Shown: piece by piece, positions 45,415-54,538 of the stretch | How the letters are laid out: every line of letters starts with the position of its first letter | Numbering within the stretch: position 1 is the stretch's first letter | Assembly: GCA_033851545.1 (NCBI GenBank) | Contig: JAWWOO010000004.1 | Location: forward strand, 1-64,000 | Origin: JAWWOL01 sp033851545 | GTDB taxonomy: Bacteria > Actinomycetota > Actinomycetes > JAWWOL01 | DNA length: 64,000 bases | Direction: 5' to 3' | Made by a program: the position numbers and the translations under genes | The notes under the pieces: generated by a model | What the model was told of the DNA's origin: nothing | Seen by the model: the letters and a program-made list of their open reading frames with translations, nothing else | Database searches by the model: none

Positions 45415-46091
45415 TGACGACGACGATTTCGGTGAGCGTCCCTGCGACGCAAGACAGCCGCCGACGCAGACCCGACATCGGGCGGCTGCTGATGGTCCCG
45501 TTTGTCACAGCACTCTTGATCGCCAACGCTGCCCGTGTGGTCACGACGGGCATGGTGGATCTCGACCCCGTGGCGTTCGCCGGCGCGGCTCTGACAGCGG
45601 CGTTCTACGCCCTGGTTCTGTGGGCTTACGCGCGTCGCTCCCCCGCCCGGGCCACAAGTCGCCATTGGCCGAGTCACGTGGCAGCGGTCGTCGCGTCCTG
45701 GTCGGTCTTCGCCTTCCCGCTGCTGCCGCACGGCCATCGCGGCCAGGGAGTCGGAATTGCAGCCGACGTCTTCTTGTTGGCCGGCTCGGCGTGGTCACTG
45801 TGGAGCCTGCGCACCCTCGGCCGCAGCTTCAGCGTTCTGGCCCAAGCTCGCTCGCTCGTGAGTTCCGGACCCTACCGTCTGGTCCGTCACCCTCTGTACC
45901 TCGGCGAGATCGTCGGGGCCGTAGGGCTGGCGCTCAACGTCCTCAGCTGGTGGTCCATCGTGACCTGGACGGTCTTGGTCGGCCTGCAGCTCTACCGATC
46001 GGTGTACGAGGAGCGGGTGCTGGCAGCCGCTATTCCGGAATACGGGGCCTACCAGTCCAGCACCAGGCGGCTGCTTCCGGGACTCGTCTGA
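45411..46091 (+). CDS. Isoprenylcysteine carboxyl methyltransferase-like membrane protein
   Basis: A 226-residue membrane enzyme with about five helices and the ICMT/PEMT signature near the C-terminus: GPYRLVRHPLYLGEIVGAVG and YEERVLAAAIPEYGAY (cofactor and substrate pocket). Such bacterial proteins methylate small lipophilic or protein substrates; which one here is unknown. Its ATG overlaps the stop of the DnaB-like gene (ATGA). A second ATG three bases later is equally possible. It is the last gene of the plus-strand cluster that converges on the Tad operon. Confidence 0.85.
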   Translation: MMTTTISVSVPATQDSRRRRPDIGRLLMVPFVTALLIANAARVVTTGMVDLDPVAFAGAALTAAFYALVLWAYARRSPARATSRHWPSHVAAVVASWSVFAFPLLPHGHRGQGVGIAADVFLLAGSAWSLWSLRTLGRSFSVLAQARSLVSSGPYRLVRHPLYLGEIVGAVGLALNVLSWWSIVTWTVLVGLQLYRSVYEERVLAAAIPEYGAYQSSTRRLLPGLV

Positions 46092-46264
46092 CTCTCCGGC
46101 ACGACGGCGAACGTTGCACAATCCAGCCGGTCACTTCGGTCTACTTACCCGCTCGAGTCTTAGCAAACATCGCGGACCGGCCCAGCGCCTACGGTCGGCG
46201 AGGTCCTGCGCCGCCGGCCCTGCCGCTGACATTCACACAACCGAGCCTGTCGTTGCACGCGAGT

Positions 46265-46281
46265 GCGGCTTCCGAAGCCGC
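46265..46281. terminator. Short palindrome in convergent spacer
   Basis: GCGGCTTC-C-GAAGCCGC in the 267-base space between the convergent methyltransferase and tadC genes. A compact hairpin could end transcription from either side. The rest of the spacer holds no visible gene. Confidence 0.4.
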
Positions 46282-46358
46282 GACGTTCCACTTATGGCAG
46301 GCGATATTGACGGCTGACAGTTTGCTGGCCAACCACACAGCCGTTGCCCGGCGATGAT

Positions 46359-47288
46359 CTACTTGCTGAAGATCTTTGCGATCGAGATCGCACCCGGCCC
46401 GATGACGACGACGAACAGCGCGGGCAGGATGAAGACGACCAGCGGAAAGAGGATCTTCACTGGCACCTTTTGGGCGCGCTCCTCTGCACGTTGCCGCCGC
46501 TTCGTGCGCATCTCGTCGGCCTGCTCGTGGAGCACCCGAGCGATCGGAATGCCCAGGGCATCCGCCTGAATGATGGCCTGGGTGAAACTGCGGAGCTCTG
46601 CAACGTCGCCTCGATCGGAGAGCGCACGGAAGGCTTCTTGCCGGGTCTTGCCGATCTGCATCTCCTGCAGGACGCGAAAGAACTCGGAGGCCAGAGGGCC
46701 GTCCGTGTTGCGGGCGACCTGGCCGATGGCCGCGTCGAAACCGAGTCCGGCCTCGACACTGATCACCAGCAGGTCCAGCGCATCCGGCATATCCCGCTGA
46801 ATCCGCTGCTGACGCTTGAGCCCGGTATTGTAGAGCAATACGTTGGGCAGGAAGAAGCCTGCCGCCGCCAGGACTCCGCCGAAGAGAATCGCCACGGCCG
46901 CCGCCGACTTACTTCCGACGATCAAGCCGAACGCGCCGAGAACGACCAGTCCGGCTCCCTTGACACCGAGAAGCCGATCCACTGTCCAGCTGCCCGGATT
47001 TCCGGCAACGTCGAGCCGGTATTGAAGTCGCTCGGCCACTCCAGCCGAGGATAGCCGCCTCGCCAGCCTCACCATGGCAGTCAGAAATGGCCGGAGGACA
47101 CGGTCGGCAAAGGATAGTTCCTGCCCGAGCACTTGGCTTCCCCCGCCAAGCTGCATCCTATCGACGACCGCGAGTGACCGAGCCACCTGCCGTCGATTCG
47201 GCGATAGGGCACCCGACCCGGCCAGAGCAAGCATCACAGCCAGGAATATCGCCCCGAGGCCCAACGCCAAGGACTGATTGTCAGTCAT
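46359..47288 (-). CDS. tadC: TadC, Tad pilus inner-membrane platform protein
   Basis: A 309-residue T2SSF-domain protein with one N-terminal helix, a cytosolic T2SSF domain (about 130-260, including DALDLLVISVEAGLGFDAAI and GKTRQEAFRALSDRGDVAELRSF) and C-terminal helices (ILFPLVVFILPALFVVVIG). With TadB it forms the membrane platform that the TadA ATPase drives to assemble Flp pili. The ATG at 47288 has GAGG six bases upstream and is one base past the vWA-TadB stop; TTG 47300 is less likely. Last gene of the operon. Confidence 0.93.
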   Translation of the reverse strand: MTDNQSLALGLGAIFLAVMLALAGSGALSPNRRQVARSLAVVDRMQLGGGSQVLGQELSFADRVLRPFLTAMVRLARRLSSAGVAERLQYRLDVAGNPGSWTVDRLLGVKGAGLVVLGAFGLIVGSKSAAAVAILFGGVLAAAGFFLPNVLLYNTGLKRQQRIQRDMPDALDLLVISVEAGLGFDAAIGQVARNTDGPLASEFFRVLQEMQIGKTRQEAFRALSDRGDVAELRSFTQAIIQADALGIPIARVLHEQADEMRTKRRQRAEERAQKVPVKILFPLVVFILPALFVVVIGPGAISIAKIFSK

Positions 47289-47289
47289 C

Positions 47290-49296
47290 TCACACCTCAA
47301 TCTTGATGAGTGACCGCATCCAGAGCGATCCGGAGACGATGAGCAGACCGGCCGCGCCCAGCATCACAATGCCTGCCGACTCGGTGTAGAGCGGCCTGAT
47401 GTATGGGCGACGGAATAGGAACAGGAAGGAGAAGATGCCAACCGGGAGAGCCACCAGGATGTAGGCCGACAGCCGGCCCTCGGCCGACAGGGCCCGCACG
47501 TGCCGACGAAGCCGCTCGCGCTCCCTCAGCGTGTGAGCCACGGTGCTGAGCACCTCTGACAGGTTGCCACCCACTTCTCGCTGAACCCTGATAGCCATCA
47601 CGACCCAGCGGAAGTCCTCACTGCCCATTCGCGTGGCCACCTCGTCGAGGGCATCCTCCACCGGCACACCGAGTCGGGCCTGCGTGAGGGCTCGGCCGAT
47701 CTCCCCGGCGATCGGCTCGGTACCCTGACGGACGATCGAATCGAGCGCTTGTGGGAGGGAGTAGCCGGTGGACAGGCTGCCGGCGGCCAGCTGGAGTGCG
47801 TCGGGCAAGGCTGCCATGAATGCGTTCATGCGTCGACGTGCCTTGATTCCTGCAACGAGCTGCGGCAGCAGGACGCCGAGAGGAAGGCCGAGAAGTAAGG
47901 CCGCGAGCAGGCTCTGTGTCAGCAGGGCGAGCACCAGGGCCCCCGCCAAACCAGTACCGGCCGACAACAGCACCCACTCGTTGGGGTGGATGGCGATGCC
48001 CGCTCGATCCAGGCGTAACCGAAGTTTCTGATCCGGGTCCCGACGTGCCACCATGCGGCCGGCCAGCTCAGCTGCCGATCGGGCAATCGGGGACTCGCGT
48101 GACTCGGCATCTGCTGCCGTGCCAGGACCGGCAGATACAAGGGAGAACCGACTGATTTGGGCAAGCCGGCGACGCCGGGCCGCAGTCATCACTCCGGTAT
48201 CGAAAGCCATGAAGAAGAGCAAAGCCAGGCCGACCCCGATCCCCATGCCCGCAAGAAGCACGGCCCGCGGCAGCCCGGCTTTCGCCGCCGGTCCCGGTGT
48301 CGCGGCTGACGTCACCGGAGCGGCCTGCGCGGAAGACGCGGCCGCCGGCAAAGGCTTCGAGGAAGGCGTCGGCCGCAGCGTGGAGGGAGCCGGCACGACG
48401 CCGGGCACAGACACACGTGTCGTCGCGGACAGGACGCCGGCCGACGAGTGGACTTGGACAACCACCGCGGCTACCGAACCCGCAAGATTGCTTGGCAGGG
48501 CAACGGTCACCAACAGTTCGTGCGTATAGGTTGCTGCGGCCCTGCTGAACGCCTTCGCCAGATCGCCAGCGCTCGCTGCTTGCGTCACATCGCCGCCGCT
48601 CGCTGAGGCAAGCCCCTGCAGCGTGGCCGTCACGGTCACGCCGGTGCGGAAAGCGACGGCGTCCAGCCGTACCCGCTCTGCCGCCAGCGTGGCAGACACG
48701 CTCTGAAGGCTCTGCTGGCTTCCGGTGTCCGCTCCGTCACTGAGAAGCAGAATGCGTCGATCCTCGACTCCGGACAGCTCGTGTACGGCAGACGTGAGCG
48801 CATCGTAGAGCCGAGTGTTTCCCTTGGCCCGCAGGCCAGAGAGGCGAGCAAGCACCGCCCCGTGGTCGGTCGTCGGCGCCACCAACACCCTAACGGCGTC
48901 CGAGAACGTCGCCAGCCCAACGCGGACATCTGCAGGGACGTCCCGGAGGAATGCCGCCGCAGCCTGACGGGCACCGATGATGCCGGCGCCCTGCATGGAG
49001 CCACTGGTGTCCACAAGCAGAATCGTTGCGCGGCGCTGACTCAACAGTTTGAGTCCCGATGTGCTGGCCGTCGCGGGGACGGGACGACCGTTCACCGTCG
49101 CTGTGACCCCTTTGACGTCGACACCTTTGCCGGCGGACAACCCGTGCGCGCTGAACAGCAACTGAAGATGACCATCGCGCGTCACACTGCTGTCGATCGT
49201 GCCAGTGGCAGCCCTGACGCCGGGCATCTGCAATAGCAGCAGGCCAATGATCAGCGGGGCCGCCAGAATCAGCCTGAGGGTGCGATCGCGACTCAT
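47290..49296 (-). CDS. vWA-TadB fusion, Tad pilus platform protein
   Basis: A 668-residue two-part protein. After a signal-like helix (about 7-28), an external von Willebrand A domain (about 85-270) has an intact metal site: DTSGS (96-100), Thr in GNTRLYDAL and Asp in LLLSDGADTGS. A Pro/Ala/Ser linker and a transmembrane helix near 360 lead to a TadB T2SSF part (about 430-668) with MAALPDALQLAAGSLSTGYS and QREVGGNLSEVLSTVAHTL, ending in two helices. Classical TadB is about 300 residues and has no vWA domain. The ATG overlaps tadA's stop. The vWA domain could bind metal-dependent ligands outside or act in pilus assembly. Confidence 0.88.
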   Translation of the reverse strand: MSRDRTLRLILAAPLIIGLLLLQMPGVRAATGTIDSSVTRDGHLQLLFSAHGLSAGKGVDVKGVTATVNGRPVPATASTSGLKLLSQRRATILLVDTSGSMQGAGIIGARQAAAAFLRDVPADVRVGLATFSDAVRVLVAPTTDHGAVLARLSGLRAKGNTRLYDALTSAVHELSGVEDRRILLLSDGADTGSQQSLQSVSATLAAERVRLDAVAFRTGVTVTATLQGLASASGGDVTQAASAGDLAKAFSRAAATYTHELLVTVALPSNLAGSVAAVVVQVHSSAGVLSATTRVSVPGVVPAPSTLRPTPSSKPLPAAASSAQAAPVTSAATPGPAAKAGLPRAVLLAGMGIGVGLALLFFMAFDTGVMTAARRRRLAQISRFSLVSAGPGTAADAESRESPIARSAAELAGRMVARRDPDQKLRLRLDRAGIAIHPNEWVLLSAGTGLAGALVLALLTQSLLAALLLGLPLGVLLPQLVAGIKARRRMNAFMAALPDALQLAAGSLSTGYSLPQALDSIVRQGTEPIAGEIGRALTQARLGVPVEDALDEVATRMGSEDFRWVVMAIRVQREVGGNLSEVLSTVAHTLRERERLRRHVRALSAEGRLSAYILVALPVGIFSFLFLFRRPYIRPLYTESAGIVMLGAAGLLIVSGSLWMRSLIKIEV

Positions 49297-50669
49297 CGCG
49301 CGAACAACTCGAACACGAAGATGGACGGATCCACGCAGACGCCATGGTCGGTCAAGCGCTCGAGCAACTTCGGTCGGAGTCCCGTAGAACGGAGTACGCC
49401 CCGGTAGGTCCCAGCGGCGTCGTATCCCATGCCGAAGTCGCTCACGAACACGTCCTGCATGGTGATGACGTCGCCCTCCATGCCCACCACCTCGGATACG
49501 TGGGTGACCCGGCGGCCGCCGTCCTTGAACCGCGTCTGATGGACGATCAGGTCGATGGCACTTGCAACCTGCTCGCGTATCGCTCGGATCGGCAGATCAA
49601 CCCCGGCCATGAGGACCATCGTCTCCAGCCGGGACAGCGCGTCGCGCGGGGAGTTGGCATGCACGGTGCAGAGCGAGCCGTCATGGCCGGTGTTCATCGC
49701 TTGCAGCATGTCGAGGGCCGCACCATCCCGCACCTCCCCCACTACAATGCGGTCCGGGCGCATGCGCAGGGCATTGCGCACCAGATCACGGATCGACACG
49801 GCGCCCTTCCCCTCAATGTTCGCAGGTCGCGCCTCGAGACGCAGGACGTGATCCTGGTTCAGCTGCAGCTCGGCCGCGTCCTCGATGGTGACGATTCGTT
49901 CGTCGGTGGGAATCGCTCCGGAGAACACGTTGAGCGAGGTGGTCTTGCCCGATCCGGTTCCCCCGCTGATGAGAACATTCATCCGTCCGCGGACGCACGC
50001 CTCGAGAAAGTGCCACACCGGCGCGGTGAAGGTTCCGAAGTCGATCAGGTCGCTCGCCGCGAACGGGTCGGACGCGAACTTGCGGATGGTCAGCATCGAG
50101 CCGTCCAGGGCGATCGGAGCGACCACCGCGTTGACTCGGCTGCCGTCGGGCAGCCGAGCGTCGACCATGGGGCTCGACTCGTCGATCCGTCGACCAACTC
50201 GACCGACGATCTTGTCGATGGTGCGCCGCAAGTGAGCCTCGTCGTTGAAGTAGGCCGTAACCGGTCGCAGGCGGCCGGCGACCTCGACGAAGATCTGCTG
50301 CGGTCCGTTGACCATGATTTCCGTCACGTCAGCATCGCGAAGGTAAGGCTCCAAAGGCCCGTAGCCGAGGATGTCGTCGGCGATCTCCTGCGCGATGCGG
50401 GTTCGGTCGGCCACAGTGAGAGGGGTCTCTTCGCGCTCGAGCACCGACTGCAGCGTCTGGCGCACCTGACCCTCCAGCTCGGACTGAGTCATGTTGACGT
50501 CGTACAGCTGTGGCCCGAGGCTCTCGACAAGGGTCAGATGCACCTTGCGCTTGAGGTCGAAGAATGGGTCGAGAACCTTGACCGTGCGGCGGGTACGAGC
50601 ACCCTCCTCGCCCGGAGGTGGGGCGGTCTGCACAGTCCTCGCGGCAGCCAAACGGTCTGCGAGCGTCAT
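49293..50669 (-). CDS. tadA: TadA/CpaF pilus assembly ATPase
   Basis: Secretion ATPase of 458 residues that powers Tad pilus assembly. It has an N-terminal domain (about 70-200, DDILGYGPLEPYLRDADVTE), Walker A GGTGSGKTTSLN with Lys242, an Asp box region (IVTIEDAAELQL), Walker B RPDRIVVGEVRDGAAL and a His box GHDGSLCTVHAN. ATG 50669 has GGGGGGA six bases upstream. It overlaps tadZ and the vWA-tadB gene by four bases each, so the three are translationally coupled. Confidence 0.96.
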   Translation of the reverse strand: MTLADRLAAARTVQTAPPPGEEGARTRRTVKVLDPFFDLKRKVHLTLVESLGPQLYDVNMTQSELEGQVRQTLQSVLEREETPLTVADRTRIAQEIADDILGYGPLEPYLRDADVTEIMVNGPQQIFVEVAGRLRPVTAYFNDEAHLRRTIDKIVGRVGRRIDESSPMVDARLPDGSRVNAVVAPIALDGSMLTIRKFASDPFAASDLIDFGTFTAPVWHFLEACVRGRMNVLISGGTGSGKTTSLNVFSGAIPTDERIVTIEDAAELQLNQDHVLRLEARPANIEGKGAVSIRDLVRNALRMRPDRIVVGEVRDGAALDMLQAMNTGHDGSLCTVHANSPRDALSRLETMVLMAGVDLPIRAIREQVASAIDLIVHQTRFKDGGRRVTHVSEVVGMEGDVITMQDVFVSDFGMGYDAAGTYRGVLRSTGLRPKLLERLTDHGVCVDPSIFVFELFAR

Positions 50670-51844
50670 GGTTGGTCCCCCCTGCGCATAACCGAGAAGG
50701 AGCGGCGGTCACGGCGCGGCCGGCCTTGGGCCACGGGCGGGAAGTGCGCTTTCGCGAACTTCTTGAAAGCTTGACTGACGGCGTGGTTCGGCTGATCGGT
50801 CACGATCGGGACGCCACGATTGATCGAGGTCGGGACCGCACGACTCGAGGGCACCTCGAGCGCGATCCTTGCACCCAACGTCTTCGCCACGTCCGCCACG
50901 CTGAGCCCGACCGAGGCATCTGCACGGTTGAGGACCAGCATGCGCTGCTCCTTGTCCAGGCCCAGCATGTCGAGGGTTTCCATGGTGAGCTTCAGGTTCT
51001 TGACAGCTGGCACGTCCAACGTGGCCAGAAGTAGGTGCACGTCCGACTCGTCGAGGGCGACCAGAACCTGCTCGGTGAAGGCGGGTGGGGTGTCGACGAC
51101 CACGTAGTCGTACAGACTCTTCATGACCCGGATCAGCTCGCCCACTGTTGCGGCCGGGATAGCATCAGCTAGCCCCGGCTCGATCGGTGCCAGCACGGTG
51201 TCGAGATTGTGGCTGTGCGCTGTGACCAGTGACGCCACCGCGGTCTGATCGATGTGACCCGACAGGGCCACCGCATCGGCAATCGTGCGGGAGGGGAACA
51301 ACTGAAGCGCGATCGCGACGTCTCCGAAGGCTAGGTCGAGGTCGATCAGCCCGACTCTGCTGCCCTGGGCGGCCATGGCGGCAGCGAGGTTAGTCGATAC
51401 CGTCGTCTTGCCGCAGCCGCCCTTCGCCGAAAACACCGTGATGCACTTCGCCTGCGGCATTGCAACGGCCGACTGCGGCAACTGCTGCACGGAGCGCAAC
51501 TGCGCCGAGACGTGGCCAGAGGCACGGCAGGCCTCATTGAGGGCTTGCAGATTGTCGGCGGCTACCACTTCGCGCACGCCGGACTTCAAAGCCTGACCGA
51601 GCACCGCAGCATCCACGCGCCGCCGCAAAAGCACGAAGCCGCGAGCGGGATGAACGGTGCGCTCTGCAGCTGCCAGGTCGCAAGCGGCGTCGAGGTCGAT
51701 GTCGGGACCGACCACCACCAGGTCATCGGCTGAGGTCTCGAGCAGCCGGCGCAGGGAAGCCAGGTTGTCTACTTGGTCTCCGGGACCGATGGCCGACCGT
51801 AGGACCGTGGCGGTGTCTGGATGCGCTTCCACAAGGATGGCCAT
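50666..51844 (-). CDS. tadZ: TadZ/CpaE-like ParA/MinD ATPase
   Basis: A 392-residue localisation factor for the Tad machine. An N-terminal receiver-like domain without clear phospho-acceptor chemistry (about 1-110) precedes a MinD/ParA ATPase with deviant Walker A VFSAKGGCGKTTVSTNLA, the Asp in VGLIDLDLAFGD, and VVVDTPPAF. The C-terminus is basic (RPRRDRRSFSVMRR). ATG 51844 follows GGAGG; the longer frame runs into cpaB. Confidence 0.92.
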   Translation of the reverse strand: MAILVEAHPDTATVLRSAIGPGDQVDNLASLRRLLETSADDLVVVGPDIDLDAACDLAAAERTVHPARGFVLLRRRVDAAVLGQALKSGVREVVAADNLQALNEACRASGHVSAQLRSVQQLPQSAVAMPQAKCITVFSAKGGCGKTTVSTNLAAAMAAQGSRVGLIDLDLAFGDVAIALQLFPSRTIADAVALSGHIDQTAVASLVTAHSHNLDTVLAPIEPGLADAIPAATVGELIRVMKSLYDYVVVDTPPAFTEQVLVALDESDVHLLLATLDVPAVKNLKLTMETLDMLGLDKEQRMLVLNRADASVGLSVADVAKTLGARIALEVPSSRAVPTSINRGVPIVTDQPNHAVSQAFKKFAKAHFPPVAQGRPRRDRRSFSVMRRGDQP

Positions 51845-51848
51845 GTCG

Positions 51849-52685
51849 TCAGCCTCCGTCCCCGAATAGGTGCCGATTGTCGACGCCCGGACCGGGCGTG
51901 ACGCTCGAGTGGGCGTTGAGCAGTGCGAAGTACAGCGCACCGGTCTGTTCACCGTGGATGAGTTTCTGCGCCTGCTCCTGGTCGACGGCGAGAGTGAGCA
52001 GCGATTGTGCCAGTTGTTGCGCAGCTACCTGATCGCTGGCCGGGCTCGCCGTGGCGCTGGGGCTCGCCGAGGGGGTCGGCGCGAGCGTGGCATCGGGCGG
52101 TGCTGTCGTCTGGCCGACGGCCAGAACGGTGACCCGATCGAGCAGTAGCCGCGTGGCTCGGTCGTACTCGAACTTCTCGGACAGGCCGTCACCGCTGGGC
52201 ACCCACGGTTGCTTGTCGAAGGTGATGGAGTTGTAGGTGTCGAAGATTGCCACCTCTGACCCGGGCTGCACGAAGCCGCCAACCCGCATCGGATCGTCGA
52301 CACGTACGGTAACCACCATCTTGCCAGCCGGGATTACGAGGCCGGTGACCTTGGCCGGCACGGGCGGACCAAAGACGCCCTGCATGATGATCTCGCCTGG
52401 ATATACCTGAGCCTTCGCGACCTGGTCAGCGATGGCGGCGATCTTTGTGACCGCACCCTGTGGCACGGTCTTCCGCGGCAGCTGACTCTGCGCGATCAGC
52501 CCCTTGTCCTGAGCCTCCTTGCCCGTCATTCCGAGCGGAATGACCTTGGCGGCAACAAGGGCTGTGACGGGCTGCTCCTTGGCAAGTGCGCGGGAATCGG
52601 CGTTGCTCACATAGGCGAAGACAGCCCCGGTCCCGCCAACAGCCAGCAGCAATGCGAGCGCGAACAAAATCAATCGGCGTCCCAT
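51849..52685 (-). CDS. cpaB: CpaB/RcpC-like Flp pilus assembly protein
   Basis: A 278-residue exported protein with one N-terminal helix (about 5-25), a SAF-like domain (about 38-110: VTALVAAKVIPLG and VYPGEIIMQGVFG) and an RcpC domain (about 115-190, TVRVDDPMRVGGFVQPGSEVAIFDTY). A Pro/Ser/Ala-rich insertion (about 205-230) and a short helix follow. In monoderms no secretin is needed, so CpaB probably acts between the membrane and the wall. It follows tadG by 36 bases. Confidence 0.9.
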   Translation of the reverse strand: MGRRLILFALALLLAVGGTGAVFAYVSNADSRALAKEQPVTALVAAKVIPLGMTGKEAQDKGLIAQSQLPRKTVPQGAVTKIAAIADQVAKAQVYPGEIIMQGVFGPPVPAKVTGLVIPAGKMVVTVRVDDPMRVGGFVQPGSEVAIFDTYNSITFDKQPWVPSGDGLSEKFEYDRATRLLLDRVTVLAVGQTTAPPDATLAPTPSASPSATASPASDQVAAQQLAQSLLTLAVDQEQAQKLIHGEQTGALYFALLNAHSSVTPGPGVDNRHLFGDGG

Positions 52686-52721
52686 GAGGACGGTCCCTTC
52701 CAGAGGTGTGACATGTGGACT

Positions 52722-53822
52722 TCAGCCCGTGAGCTGTACGACGATCGTGCCGAGGCCAGGCCCGGGTCCAATGGAGCCGGAGGCCGGCACCAGGTCATGA
52801 GTGAAGAATCCCTTGATACAGCTGTCGCTCGCGCTGTTGCTGGGACACTTCGTCTTGCCGTCGACCATTGAGGCCACCTTGTCGGAAGCCTGCGCGTAGT
52901 AGCCGGTGAGAAAGAACGGCGCGAAACCCTTGAGCTCATACTTCGCATTCGATCCGGTGCCGGTCAAGGCATCGTAGATGGGGATGTCGATGACCTTGCC
53001 GACGAGGGAGGCGATGTCACATCCGCTCGGGGCCGAGCGGCCGGTGCTATCGCTGTACCAGCCACCGACCACCTCCGCCAACTGGCAACCACTCCCCGGC
53101 GTGAGCCAACCGAATCCGCCGGGCACATCCGCCCCTGATGGTCCCTGGCCGCAATGTGGCGCAAGAGTGGTCTGGTGAAAGTAGATGGCCTTCTCCACTG
53201 GCCAAGGCGTCGGCGACGGGTAGGGCCCAGCAGGCTGGAAGATCGTGCCGTTGCTGGTGAAGGAGTTGTACTCGCAGACAGAGAACGTCAGAGGCAGGAC
53301 ACCGTTGATGAAGCTCGGGGCCCCCCACGCTGCCCTTGCGCACGCTCGGACGGACGTCCCGGCATAGGCGCCCCTTCCGGGCAGAGCTCTTGAGAATCGA
53401 GGTGGCAGCAAGGCCGAACCGCCGGGCCGGCGCGTCGCGACCCGGACCTGGACGAAGTTGCCGGTTGCCGGTACCGGCCCGCAATCCCAACGAGCGGGGG
53501 CGGCCGCAGAAGCGGCACAGCTGCTCAGAGCGGCACCACGGCCGCACACCTCGGAGACGGTCGACGTCGCGTCGTTGGAGTTGAGGTCCGCCAGTGTGGC
53601 CACGGCGACTCGCTCCCCTGCACTGGTGCACGCGGCGTTGGAGGCGCAATCCTCCGTCGCCGCCAGCACAGTGGCGTCGGCGGCGTTCTGCAACTGGCGG
53701 CTTTCGGCGTAGATGCCGCCCACGTCGACGACGATCGCCCCAATGCCGAAAAGGACGGCGGACATGACGATCGCGAAGAAGACAGCGAAAGCACCTTCGT
53801 CACTGCCGCCTAACCGCCGCAT
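52722..53822 (-). CDS. tadG: TadG-like pseudopilin with extracellular domain
   Basis: A 366-residue membrane-anchored protein. The N-terminal SDEGAFAVFFAIVMSAVLFGIGAIVVDVGGIYAESRQLQNAADATVLA is the TadG/TadE-like Glu-containing helix (quoted here as position 7-55, key residues G-A-F and D-G-Y). The rest is an extracellular, cysteine-containing domain of unknown fold. Tad minor pseudopilins prime or cap pilus growth. The start overlaps the tadE stop by 13 bases. Confidence 0.85.
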   Translation of the reverse strand: MRRLGGSDEGAFAVFFAIVMSAVLFGIGAIVVDVGGIYAESRQLQNAADATVLAATEDCASNAACTSAGERVAVATLADLNSNDATSTVSEVCGRGAALSSCAASAAAPARWDCGPVPATGNFVQVRVATRRPGGSALLPPRFSRALPGRGAYAGTSVRACARAAWGAPSFINGVLPLTFSVCEYNSFTSNGTIFQPAGPYPSPTPWPVEKAIYFHQTTLAPHCGQGPSGADVPGGFGWLTPGSGCQLAEVVGGWYSDSTGRSAPSGCDIASLVGKVIDIPIYDALTGTGSNAKYELKGFAPFFLTGYYAQASDKVASMVDGKTKCPSNSASDSCIKGFFTHDLVPASGSIGPGPGLGTIVVQLTG

Positions 53823-54250
53823 CGCATGACTCCGCTTCCGGTAAGAGTAAAGCTCGTGCCGAGGGTCGATCCAGTTCCGTGGCTGGCAAGGTTGGCCAGC
53901 GTCCCGAGTCCGGGAGTAATAAAACTGAAAGTCCTCGAGGCGGTGACCTTAGCGTTCGGTACGGGACTCGAAAGCACCCCGGAAGGGCAGAGGACCGAAC
54001 TGACGGACACGGCCGTAGCCCCAGAGCCGCAACCGTTCGGAATCGCGGCGCAGGTCGCGGCCTGGGCAGTAGCTGCGGAACTTCCGGGCTCCCGCAGCGC
54101 GATGCCACGGACGCCCTCTCGCGCAGCTTCAGTAAGGGACAGTTGTTGATTGTAGGCGCGGCCGAAGTCCACCGTCCCCATCACCAGCAGCAGGAACAGT
54201 GGAAGGATGAGGGCGAACTCGACGGCCGACGCGCCGCTGTCCTTCGCCAT
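53810..54250 (-). CDS. tadE: TadE-like minor pseudopilin
   Basis: A 146-residue protein with the TadE motif: GASAVEFALILPLFLLLVMG (prepilin-peptidase-type Glu after the Gly-Ala-Ser) followed by DFGRAYNQQLSLTEAAREG. The C-terminal domain has three Cys and is exposed. ATG 54250 has GGGAGGG upstream, preferred over the frame's ATG at 54277. It lies 23 bases after the second pilin. Confidence 0.9.
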   Translation of the reverse strand: MAKDSGASAVEFALILPLFLLLVMGTVDFGRAYNQQLSLTEAAREGVRGIALREPGSSAATAQAATCAAIPNGCGSGATAVSVSSVLCPSGVLSSPVPNAKVTASRTFSFITPGLGTLANLASHGTGSTLGTSFTLTGSGVMRCGG

Positions 54251-54273
54251 CACGCCCTCCCGAGACATGTCGA

Positions 54274-54441
54274 TCACAGTCCCGCTGGCATTGCCGCGAA
54301 TAGACCAGCTACGCCGGAGCCGAGCAAGGTAACGGCACCGACGATCACCGTTGCGATGAGCGACACCATAAGGGCATATTCAACCGCGGTGGCGCCGTCG
54401 TCCGACTGCACCACGGAAACCGCATCATCATGGCCTGTCAT
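54274..54441 (-). CDS. Second Flp-type pilin, 55 residues
   Basis: A short pilin-like protein that easily escapes gene finders. After an acidic N-terminus (MTGHDDAVSVVQSDDGA) comes the Flp motif GATAVEYALMVSLIATVIVG with the processing Gly and the Glu-Tyr pair, then a Gly-rich hydrophobic end. GAGGA lies five bases before ATG 54441. It is similar to the first pilin (54539-54721) in the helix but differs in the N-terminus and tail. It may be a minor or alternative pilin. Confidence 0.85.
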   Translation of the reverse strand: MTGHDDAVSVVQSDDGATAVEYALMVSLIATVIVGAVTLLGSGVAGLFAAMPAGL

Positions 54442-54487
54442 GGGATTCCTCATGTGATCAAACGCTCATCTGCAGGACTAGCGCAAT

Positions 54488-54530
54488 GGCTGTCCCAGGT
54501 GGCGCGACTCGCGCGCCCCCCGGGACAGCC
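54488..54530 (-). terminator. Intercistronic hairpin between the two pilin genes
   Basis: Outer arms GGCTGTCCC / GGGACAGCC and inner arms GGCGCGA / TCGCGC form a long imperfect stem. Placed between flp and the rest of the operon it could partly terminate or protect mRNA, giving far more major pilin than assembly proteins. Confidence 0.6.
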
Positions 54531-54538
54531 TGGCGAGG

